Shown here in pieces: positions 1 to 5,685 of a DNA stretch of 8,935 nucleotides. Positions within the stretch are counted from its first letter, which is position 1; each line of letters starts with the position of its first letter. Source of the stretch: JBBDSU01 sp040904825 (GTDB taxonomy: Bacteria; Actinomycetota; Nitriliruptoria; Nitriliruptorales; Nitriliruptoraceae). A program made the translations under genes and the position numbers. The DNA lies in contig JBBDSU010000025.1 in assembly GCA_040904825.1 (NCBI GenBank), positions 1 through 8,935 of the forward strand, written 5' to 3'. The notes under the pieces are model-generated. The model saw nothing but the letters and a program-made list of their open reading frames with translations, had not been told where the DNA came from and did no database searches.

Positions 1-13
1 GCCGCGGCGGACT

Positions 14-1762
14 CTACTCTGCGTCGGAAAGCTCGACTTTCCGGAACAAAGGAGCAGCGGTCGCGAGCGCCTGGCCGGCGGCAATCTCAGTCCGCTGCCA
101 GCCTCGTCCGGCAAGCTGACCGTCGCCACCCAGCCAGCGATCGACCTCGGCACACGCGAACGGAATGAACGGACCGAAGGCGATATTGAGCCCGGAAATG
201 GCCTGCAGTGCGGTCCACAAAGTGGTCGCCGTGCGGTCCCGGTCGGTCTTGGCAGTCTTCCATGGCTCACGGGCGTTGAGGTACACGTTGACCGCCTGCG
301 CTCCAGCCATCGCCTCCCTAAGCCCACGCTTGAGCTCAACCTGCTCAAGCGCTGCCGACGCGGCGGCCAGCCGCTCGTCGACATCGGCGAGGACCTGCTG
401 ATCAATCTCGTCCAATTCGCCCGGCTCAGGCACGATGCCGTCGAAGTTCTTGGCCGTCATCGCAAACACGCGGTTGACCAGGTTGCCCCAGGTTGCCACG
501 AGCTCATCATTGATACGCCTGACCAGTTCGTCTTCGGTGAGGTCAACATCGTTGTATTCAGGGAGGTTGGTGGCCACCGCATACCGCAAGGCATCAGGCT
601 GGTAGACGTCGAGATAGTCGAGCAGCGATCGTCCTACCCCGAGCGACTTGGATGCTTTGGCGCCCTTGAACGTCACATACTGGTTGGCGGGCACGTTGGT
701 CGGCAGGTTGTAATCACCGGCTCCCATCAGCTGGGCCGGCCAGTAGACGGCATGGAACGGAATGTTGTCCTTGCCCACGAAGTAGTACGACTCAGCGGCC
801 GGATCGGTCCACCACCGCTGCCAGGCATCGGGGTCGCCGGACTGCTGCGCCCATTCCTTGGCCGCTGACAGGTAGCCGATCACCGCCTCGAACCAGACGT
901 AGATGCGCTTGTCGTTGGGCGCGTCAAGCTCCGCGTCATCAGGCAGTGGCACACCCCAGGCGATGTCGCGGGTGATGGCCCGGTCGTGCAAGCCCTCCTT
1001 GACGAACCCCAGCGCCCAGTTGATGACGTGGTTGCGCCAGCCTTGCCGCTGTTCGAGCCAGGTCCGCACGTCGTCCTGCAACTTGGAGAGCAGGATGAAG
1101 TAGTGCTCGGTGGGCCGCACTTCCGGCACTGCGCCGGTCAGCTTGGATGTCGGGTTAATCAGGTCGATGGGGTCAAGCGTCTTGCCGCACGCATCGCACT
1201 GGTCGCCTCGTGCGCCGGCAGCCCCACAACTCGGGCAGGTCCCTTCGACGTAGCGGTCGGGCAGGAACCGGCCGGCTTCGGGATCGTAGAACTGGTCGGT
1301 GGTGCGGGCCTCGACATACCCGTGGTCCCGCAGCCCACGGAAGATCTCGTGGGTCACCTCGGCATGGTTGTCCGTCATGGTGGAGGTGAACAGGTCGAAT
1401 GAGATGCCCAGTGCCTCCCAGTACCGCAGGAACTCAGGGTGGAAACGCTCCACGATCTCGGCCGGGGTCACACCTTCCTGGTCGGCACGCACCGTGATCG
1501 GGGTGCCATGCGCATCCGACCCCGAGACCATCAGCACCTGATGGCCGGCGATCCGGTGGTAACGCGCGAAGATGTCAGCTGGCAGGTAGGCGCCCGCCAG
1601 GTGCCCCAAGTGCAGTGACCCGTTGGCATACGGCCAGGCGACGGCGACCAGCACGTGCCGCGACGGATCACCGACACGACGCGACATGGCGTCGGCGCTC
1701 GCTGCAGCATCAGCGCTCGCGGCAGGAGCGGAGGCAGTTTCAGTGCGGGGTTGATCGATCAT
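14..1762 (-). CDS. metG: Methionyl-tRNA synthetase (MetRS)
   Basis: Cytoplasmic class I aminoacyl-tRNA synthetase that charges tRNA-Met with methionine. The 582-aa reading ends with TAG at 14-16. The class I signature is HLGH at residues 51-54, after AWPYANGSL. A four-cysteine zinc knuckle (C176, C179, C189, C192) lies in the connective insertion, as in E. coli-type MetRS. The second signature is KASKS at 369-373, a variant of KMSKS. The C-terminal half carries the helical anticodon-binding domain (WGNLVNR, then AREPWK). There is no C-terminal EMAP/OB tRNA-binding domain, so this is the short form. Residues 1-25 are an Ala/Ser/Asp-rich low-complexity tail. The ATG at 1762 has only a weak AGG upstream; M26 (ATG at 1687) would give 557 aa and also lacks a clear Shine-Dalgarno, so the start is unsettled. 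It lies 107 bp downstream of the DUF2752 gene on the same strand. Confidence 0.97.
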   Translation of the reverse strand: MIDQPRTETASAPAASADAAASADAMSRRVGDPSRHVLVAVAWPYANGSLHLGHLAGAYLPADIFARYHRIAGHQVLMVSGSDAHGTPITVRADQEGVTPAEIVERFHPEFLRYWEALGISFDLFTSTMTDNHAEVTHEIFRGLRDHGYVEARTTDQFYDPEAGRFLPDRYVEGTCPSCGAAGARGDQCDACGKTLDPIDLINPTSKLTGAVPEVRPTEHYFILLSKLQDDVRTWLEQRQGWRNHVINWALGFVKEGLHDRAITRDIAWGVPLPDDAELDAPNDKRIYVWFEAVIGYLSAAKEWAQQSGDPDAWQRWWTDPAAESYYFVGKDNIPFHAVYWPAQLMGAGDYNLPTNVPANQYVTFKGAKASKSLGVGRSLLDYLDVYQPDALRYAVATNLPEYNDVDLTEDELVRRINDELVATWGNLVNRVFAMTAKNFDGIVPEPGELDEIDQQVLADVDERLAAASAALEQVELKRGLREAMAGAQAVNVYLNAREPWKTAKTDRDRTATTLWTALQAISGLNIAFGPFIPFACAEVDRWLGGDGQLAGRGWQRTEIAAGQALATAAPLFRKVELSDAE

Positions 1763-1810
1763 CCTGGCAGCCTATCGACGCAACCAGATCGTCCCGTATC
1801 CGCAGCAGCG

Positions 1811-1834
1811 GCGCGCATCACCAGCGCGCATCAC
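1811..1834. repeat. Short direct repeat upstream of metG
   Basis: The 11-mer GCGCGCATCAC occurs at 1811-1821 and again, identically, at 1824-1834, a 13-bp period. On the metG strand it reads GTGATGCGCGC twice, about 50-75 bp upstream of the ATG at 1762. It lies in the 107-bp space between the DUF2752 stop and metG, where a metG promoter or operator would sit. I see no convincing -35/-10 pair or hairpin there. It could be chance in GC-rich DNA. Confidence 0.4.
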
Positions 1835-1869
1835 GGGCGTCTCGGCGTTGTTTCACCGGTTGCGATCAC

Positions 1870-2481
1870 TCAACCTGACCACGACACCCCAGATCCCAAC
1901 CATGACAATGCGGGAACATTGCGCAGCACCCAGAACACACCCAAGGCGATGGCCAGTGACATGGACATGGCCGCTGGCAACGTCGGTGGGGTACCGCGAC
2001 CGAGCCGGGCGCCAAGCCATCGCACCCACCCCCAGCCAAGTACCGGCATCAGGGCAACCGTCAGCGGGTTGTGGTCGAGGGCGCGCAGGGGCTGGCCTGC
2101 CAGCAGGGCCTGGGCCGCACGGGTCCCGCCACAACCAGGGCAATCCAGGCCGGTGAGCATCTTGAAAGGACAACCCGGTCCGAACGCAGCAAGCTGGTGT
2201 GTTTCGGTCATCGCCAAGGCGAGTACCCCGGCCGCAACGACACCACCGACCGCGACCGGGGCTACCCATGCGGGCACACGCGATCCAGGCACACGCGANN
2301 NNNNNNNNNNNNNNNNNNNNNNNNNNNNNNNNNNNNNNNNNNNNNNNNNNNNNNNNNNNNNNNNNNNNNNNNNNNNNNNNNNNNNNNNNNNNNNNNNNGG
2401 CACACGCGATCCAGGCACACGCGACTCAGGCACATGCGGCTCAGCGTGGATCGATGCGTCGGTGTCAACCGTCATCTGCAC
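1870..2481 (-). CDS. DUF2752 membrane protein with N-terminal VPGSR pentapeptide repeat (gapped)
   Basis: DUF2752 family, function unknown. The recognisable core is the cysteine-rich segment GCPFKMLTGLDCPGCGGTRA (C104, C114 and C117 in the gapped numbering). Hydrophobic segments lie at about 72-91, 139-156 and 169-187, so it should be an inner-membrane protein. Before the first membrane segment is a tandem pentapeptide tract, visible as HVPESRVPGSRV, then 34 unknown residues, then SRVPGSRVPAW. The frame agrees on both sides of the gap, but the true repeat number is unknown, so the 203-aa length is nominal. The start is either GTG at 2481 or ATG at 2475. An AGGTG overlapping the GTG sits only 3 nt before the ATG, so neither is decisive. 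The gene begins 44 bp after the CD225-like gene on the same strand, suggesting co-transcription. The family match is firm; function and the repeat's role are not known. Confidence 0.85.
   Translation of the reverse strand: MQMTVDTDASIHAEPHVPESRVPGSRVXXXXXXXXXXXXXXXXXXXXXXXXXXXXXXXXXXSRVPGSRVPAWVAPVAVGGVVAAGVLALAMTETHQLAAFGPGCPFKMLTGLDCPGCGGTRAAQALLAGQPLRALDHNPLTVALMPVLGWGWVRWLGARLGRGTPPTLPAAMSMSLAIALGVFWVLRNVPALSWLGSGVSWSG
2273..2443 (-). repeat. 15-bp in-frame tandem repeat (VPGSR units) spanning an assembly gap
   Basis: On the plus strand the unit is GGCACACGCGATCCA. Visible copies are 2273-2287, a partial copy 2288-2298 running into the Ns, an exact copy 2399-2413, then diverging copies 2414-2428 (GGCACACGCGACTCA) and 2429-2443 (GGCACATGCGGCTCA). 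Read on the minus strand each unit is five codons (V-P-G-S-R, degenerating to V-P-E-S-R and P-H-V-P-E at the N-terminal end). Copy-number change by whole units would keep the reading frame. The near-identity of the units at DNA level suggests recent expansion and explains why assembly broke here. Confidence 0.9.
2299..2398. other. Assembly gap (100 N) inside the repeat of the DUF2752 gene
   Basis: Exactly 100 Ns, flanked on both sides by the same 15-bp repeat. The left flank stops after 11 bases of a unit and the right flank begins at base 1 of a unit, so an unbroken array would need 4 + 15k missing bases (for example 94 or 109). One hundred does not fit, which points to a placeholder of unknown true length. 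Confidence 0.95.
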
Positions 2482-2525
2482 CTACCGATCGGTCGCTGCT
2501 ACTTCAACTGGAACAAGCCGTGGCA

Positions 2526-2969
2526 TCAGAATCCGAACATCACCGCTGGCACGATCCACAGCAACATGAATCCGATCACCAGCACCAACCCGATACCAGC
2601 ACCGATGAGCGAGAACGTCTTGGCTTGCTTGGCCTTGTCCGCCGCGGTGACCATGTCGCCCTGGTTGATCGCTGTCTGAGCCTGAGAAGCCATCACGATG
2701 CCGACGATGCCCAGCGGCATGCAGCACAGCACGGTCACCACGATGGACTGCCACAGCCACGTGTCGATGGTGCCCGTGCCTGCTGCGGGCGTTCCCGCAA
2801 CGGCCGCAGCAGGCGTCAATGGCTGCGGCGGAGGCTGCTGAGGCTGCGGCTTCGACGCTTCCGGGGCGGGCTGGCGCTGATCAGTCCACGCCGTGCCATC
2901 CCACCACCGCAACGTGCCGGGCTGCTCCGGGTCGTCGTACCAGCCTGCCTGCGGATTCTCCTGGTCCAT
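2526..2969 (-). CDS. DUF2510 + CD225/dispanin-like small membrane protein
   Basis: A 147-aa protein ending in TGA at 2526-2528. Residues 9-29 form a DUF2510 module (GWYDDP then LRWWDGTAWT). Residues about 33-66 are a Pro/Gln/Ala-rich linker. Residues about 71-145 match the CD225/dispanin (IFITM-like) fold: a first hydrophobic segment ending in the adjacent cysteines LCCMPLGIVGIV (C82, C83), the loop with ASQAQTAINQGD and KAKQAKTF, and a second transmembrane helix (LIGAGIGLVLVIGFMLLWIV). The start is set by a consensus AGGAGG at 2976-2981: it abuts an ATG at 2975 but lies 6 nt before the ATG at 2969, so 2969 is chosen. It begins 54 bp after the deacetylase stop and ends 44 bp before the DUF2752 gene, all on one strand. 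Bacterial CD225 proteins have no settled function; a membrane-organising or envelope role is an inference. Confidence 0.88.
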   Translation of the reverse strand: MDQENPQAGWYDDPEQPGTLRWWDGTAWTDQRQPAPEASKPQPQQPPPQPLTPAAAVAGTPAAGTGTIDTWLWQSIVVTVLCCMPLGIVGIVMASQAQTAINQGDMVTAADKAKQAKTFSLIGAGIGLVLVIGFMLLWIVPAVMFGF

Positions 2970-2975
2970 AGTCAT

Positions 2976-2981
2976 CCTCCT
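2976..2981 (-). promoter_or_regulatory. Shine-Dalgarno of the CD225-like gene
   Basis: AGGAGG on the minus strand, 6 nt upstream of the ATG at 2969. It is the strongest ribosome-binding site in the window and rules out the more upstream in-frame starts at 3014 and 2975. Confidence 0.8.
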
Positions 2982-3023
2982 GTGATGCCGCACAGTAGTC
3001 GACGCTTGCGACAACCGACCTCG

Positions 3024-4160
3024 TCAATATGGCTGTGCCTGGTCAGCGAATTGCGGATCGAGCTTGTCGATCAAGCGGGCGGGAAACGTGATGGTCGTGG
3101 GATCGCCATCTGACACGTAGCGCAGCAGCGGCTCTCGGCTCAGGTGCCACAGCCAGTAGCCCGATCCCATGTTGGGGCGATCCGGGTCAAAGTAGGCCAA
3201 CGACCTGATGCGGGGGATCGAAAAAGGATCGAACGCCGTTGAATACGGTGACGGCGCCGGTTTGGCACCTGCCTGCAGCACCGCGTCGTGGGTGTAGCTG
3301 ATCCCGTTGGAGGTTCCTTGGCGCAGCAGGTCGTGATCGTCGGGATAGATCCCGAACGGCAGCGCCAGAGTGCGGACTTGAGCGCCAGGCACAGCGTCAC
3401 GGATGAACTGGACCCCGAGTGCCAGCTCACGCCGTGCTTCGTCGGCCGACAACCCACGCAGATTGACGTGGTTGAGGGTGTGATTGCCCAGTTCGTAGCC
3501 CAGCGAATGCAGCTGACGGAGCTTCTCGGCGGCGACGGTTGACGACACACCGAAAGGCTGGTCGATGATGTAGAACGTTCCGGTCGCTTCAAAACCAGGA
3601 TATTCGTACGACAGCGAGGTCAGGATGCCGATGGCCGAATCGGGATCGATGCGGCCATCGTGCAATGCCCGGAACTGTGATGGACTCGCATCGTCGAACG
3701 TCAAGACCACGGGACTGGCACCCAACGGCAGATCAAGGTTGCCGTCGATCACATCGATCATGCGCACCGGGACATAGCCGGCTTCCGCCAGCGCCACCAG
3801 CTCAGCGCGGAACTGCTCTGGCGTCACGTCATAGAGACCGGGGTCCTCCACCACGCGGTGGTACATCAGGATCGGGATGACACCGAGCTCATTGACCTGA
3901 TGCCGGGAAAACGTTGCCGCGGGATGTTCTTTGGCGAGCTCTTCCTCAGCGAGCGCATCGGCGCCGCCTTCAGCCGCACCTATCGACCCGTCGATCTGTT
4001 CTTCAGCCTCCCGCTGGGCCGAACCCTCATCTTCAGCATCGCCAAAAAGCGCCCCGGCACCTGGGCCGCACGATGCGATCGCGACCACGAGGACAAGTCC
4101 CAGCACCAGCCGACGCGCAGCAATCAGCCAGCCCCGATCACGTCCCGCCACGCTTTCCAT
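3024..4160 (-). CDS. Polysaccharide deacetylase (NodB-type) lipoprotein
   Basis: A predicted exported, lipid-anchored carbohydrate de-N-acetylase/esterase of 378 aa ending in TGA at 3024-3026. Residues 1-30 form a lipoprotein signal: n-region with RR, hydrophobic core LVLGLVLVVA, lipobox IASC with C31 as the lipidation site. Residues 41-80 are an acidic linker. The NodB domain begins at PILMYHR (96-102). Motif 1 is TFDD (154-157) and motif 2 is H-T-x-x-H (H227, H231), supplying the expected Asp-His-His metal site. Motif 3 is ALPFG (266-270), without the usual Arg of R-x-P-Y. About 37 residues separate motif 1 from the next core strand (GTFYII), longer than in minimal NodB enzymes. The ATG at 4160 has GAGGA 6 nt upstream. 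A longer frame opens at 4316 but would overlap the divergent gene and bury the signal peptide. The substrate (peptidoglycan or another surface glycan) cannot be told from sequence. It is probably first in a run with the CD225-like and DUF2752 genes. Confidence 0.9.
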   Translation of the reverse strand: MESVAGRDRGWLIAARRLVLGLVLVVAIASCGPGAGALFGDAEDEGSAQREAEEQIDGSIGAAEGGADALAEEELAKEHPAATFSRHQVNELGVIPILMYHRVVEDPGLYDVTPEQFRAELVALAEAGYVPVRMIDVIDGNLDLPLGASPVVLTFDDASPSQFRALHDGRIDPDSAIGILTSLSYEYPGFEATGTFYIIDQPFGVSSTVAAEKLRQLHSLGYELGNHTLNHVNLRGLSADEARRELALGVQFIRDAVPGAQVRTLALPFGIYPDDHDLLRQGTSNGISYTHDAVLQAGAKPAPSPYSTAFDPFSIPRIRSLAYFDPDRPNMGSGYWLWHLSREPLLRYVSDGDPTTITFPARLIDKLDPQFADQAQPY

Positions 4161-4299
4161 CGATCGTCCTCGTCGTGCTGGCTCAGTCTGTGCGAAGGCC
4201 TTGAGCGTATGAATTGTGCGCTCTCCCTCACGTCTCGTCGGGCCGATCGTCCACTTGGCCTCCCGGACTTGACCGGAGCCGGCAGATACCTTCGGTTCC
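4161..4299. promoter_or_regulatory. Divergent intergenic region between deacetylase and DUF4015 genes
   Basis: 139 bp separating two divergently read envelope-type genes, so it must hold promoters for both or be read through. On the minus strand TACGCT (plus coordinates 4204-4209), 44 bp before the deacetylase ATG, fits the loose actinobacterial TANNNT -10 pattern but has no good -35. On the plus strand TTGACC precedes TACCTT by only 12 bp, too short for a standard sigma-70 site. The 9-mer CGATCGTCC occurs twice (4161-4169 and 4244-4252). No site is convincing on its own. Confidence 0.35.
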
Positions 4300-5604
4300 A
4301 TGGTGACCGGATGCACGCTCCCGGCAACTGACCTGGCGCGGCGCGACGGGACAGTTGCAGTTCACGCTGGTGGATGGACGTCACGCGTCGCCGCCATCGT
4401 CGCCACAATGTGCGCCCTGTTGTTGTTTGGCACCGACACAGCCCGTGCCGATTCTTCCTCCGAAACCGCCACCCGAACGACGACGTTTGAGAAGTTCGCA
4501 TTCGGCCTGACGCTTGAGCCTCCTGTGCTTGAGCTGGATCGGCCAGCGGTCGCCGTCGCCGCGAATCGCCCCGCGATCGTCACGGGCACCACTGATCCTC
4601 ACGGTCGCATCCAAGTTGCTGGCACCACCCTTGAAGCCGACAGCCGTGGGATCTTCGCCTTCGTCGTGGAGCGCCCCGGCGAGGGGCCCGTCGAGGTCAC
4701 GGCAACCAACGCGCTCGGCGTATCGACCTCCGCAGCGATCACCCTGCGGACCGTGCCTTCACGCGTTGAGCTCGATGCCTACCGAGCCGTGCACATCGGC
4801 TTCTGCGGCTGGTCGAACCCCGAGATTCGCAACCGAATCCTCACCATGGCAGACGAAGGTCGTATCAACGCGGTGCAGCTGGACATCAAGGACGAGGCCG
4901 GCCACGTCGGCTACGGCTCACGGGTTGAGCTGGCCCGCACTATCGGCGCGACGTCTGGCGGCTGCCGCATCGACCTTGATGACGCCGTCCGCACTCTCCA
5001 TTCGCGCGGCATCGCCGTCATCGGACGTGTTGTTGCCTTTGCCGATCCGCTGCTGGCGGCCTGGGCGTGGGACGAAGGCCACCGCGACTGGGTCATTCAG
5101 GACGTCAACGGCGGCATGTATCGCGGTCACTACAGCGGGTTCACGAACTTCGCGCACCTTGGGGTGATCGCCTACAACCTGGAGATCGCCGAGGAAGCGG
5201 CCCGCAGCGGTGTCGACCACATCCTGTGGGACTACATCCGCCGGCCCGAAGGCCGCGTATCGACCCTGGTGTTCCCCGGCCTTGAAGGCACTGCTGAAGA
5301 CGGCATNNNNNNNNNNNNNNNNNNNNNNNNNNNNNNNNNNNNNNNNNNNNNNNNNNNNNNNNNNNNNNNNNNNNNNNNNNNNNNNNNNNNNNNNNNNNNN
5401 NNNNNNGACACCACCTACCGCGCCTGGGACCGTCCCCTGCAGGTCCGCGAGCAACTCCGCGCAACCGCCGACCGCGGCATTGACGAATGGCTGCTGTGGA
5501 ACCCGGCCGACCGCTATACGCCTTCGGCGATCGACCCTCACGGCCTTGCCGGCGAGTCGAGTGACACCGGCGACACCGACGGAGATGGCGCCGACAGCAG
5601 TTGA
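4300..5604 (+). CDS. Exported Ig-like + DUF4015 putative glycoside hydrolase (gapped)
   Basis: Nominal 434 aa with 34 unknown residues. A long n-region is followed by a hydrophobic core (about 30-44) and a likely signal peptidase I site after TARA (50/51). Residues about 75-152 look like a bacterial Ig-type beta-sandwich (TGTTDPHG, ADSRGIFAF, VEVTATNALG). From about 162 a DUF4015-type TIM-barrel glycosyl hydrolase domain begins: AVHIGFCGWSNP, then INAVQLDIKDEAGHVGY (190-205), a GIAVIGRVVAFADP strand (238-250), and DHILWDYIRRPEG (306-318). After the gap, REQLRATADRG and EWLLWNPADRYT match the end of such domains. The tail (about 415-434) is acidic, Ser/Asp/Gly-rich. The ATG at 4300 has no clear Shine-Dalgarno; a GTG at 4303 is the only near alternative. 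It probably acts outside the membrane on a polysaccharide, but the substrate is unknown. It is divergent from the deacetylase gene and convergent with kgd. Confidence 0.85.
   Translation: MVTGCTLPATDLARRDGTVAVHAGGWTSRVAAIVATMCALLLFGTDTARADSSSETATRTTTFEKFAFGLTLEPPVLELDRPAVAVAANRPAIVTGTTDPHGRIQVAGTTLEADSRGIFAFVVERPGEGPVEVTATNALGVSTSAAITLRTVPSRVELDAYRAVHIGFCGWSNPEIRNRILTMADEGRINAVQLDIKDEAGHVGYGSRVELARTIGATSGGCRIDLDDAVRTLHSRGIAVIGRVVAFADPLLAAWAWDEGHRDWVIQDVNGGMYRGHYSGFTNFAHLGVIAYNLEIAEEAARSGVDHILWDYIRRPEGRVSTLVFPGLEGTAEDGXXXXXXXXXXXXXXXXXXXXXXXXXXXXXXXXXXDTTYRAWDRPLQVREQLRATADRGIDEWLLWNPADRYTPSAIDPHGLAGESSDTGDTDGDGADSS
5307..5406. other. Assembly gap (100 N) inside the DUF4015 domain
   Basis: Exactly 100 Ns between GAAGACGGCAT and GACACCACC. 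Unlike the first gap, the flanks show no tandem repeat. The reading frame is open on both sides if the size is taken at face value. The barrel as assembled is too short for the family, so the true gap is probably longer. Confidence 0.9.
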
Positions 5605-5650
5605 GTTGAGCCTGGCAACGCCACAGCCAACGGTGCGCAGGGCTCAACTC
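5603..5650. terminator. Inverted repeat at a convergent gene junction, candidate bidirectional terminator
   Basis: GAGTTGAGCC at 5603-5612 is perfectly complementary to GGCTCAACTC at 5641-5650, giving a 10-bp stem with a 28-nt loop. It overlaps the last two bases of the DUF4015 stop codon (TGA 5602-5604) and ends 35 bp before the kgd stop (5686-5688). There is no T-tract on either side. Stems without U-tracts are common candidates in high-GC Actinomycetota, but the long loop lowers stability. The position between two converging genes is the main support. Confidence 0.5.
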
Positions 5651-5685
5651 GCAGAACCAAACTCACCCGGAGCGGCGCGTCGGAC

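Noticed and set aside
1..13. GCCGCGGC palindrome at the left edge, possible metG terminator
   Set aside because: Only 13 bases lie beyond the metG stop, too little to judge; an 8-bp GC palindrome is expected by chance.
2273..2443. The 15-bp array as a CRISPR array or iteron origin
   Set aside because: Units abut with no spacers, are far shorter than CRISPR repeats, and keep a coding frame inside a gene; there are no rep or cas genes nearby.
1655..3113. Long plus-strand open frames (about 300 aa) across the DUF2752 and CD225 genes, running through the Ns
   Set aside because: Their translations are low-complexity and Arg/Ser/His-rich with no domain, while the minus strand gives clear DUF2752, DUF2510 and CD225 signatures.
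3140..3592. 150-aa minus-strand frame within the deacetylase gene
   Set aside because: An out-of-frame overlap of the NodB coding sequence with no family pattern of its own.
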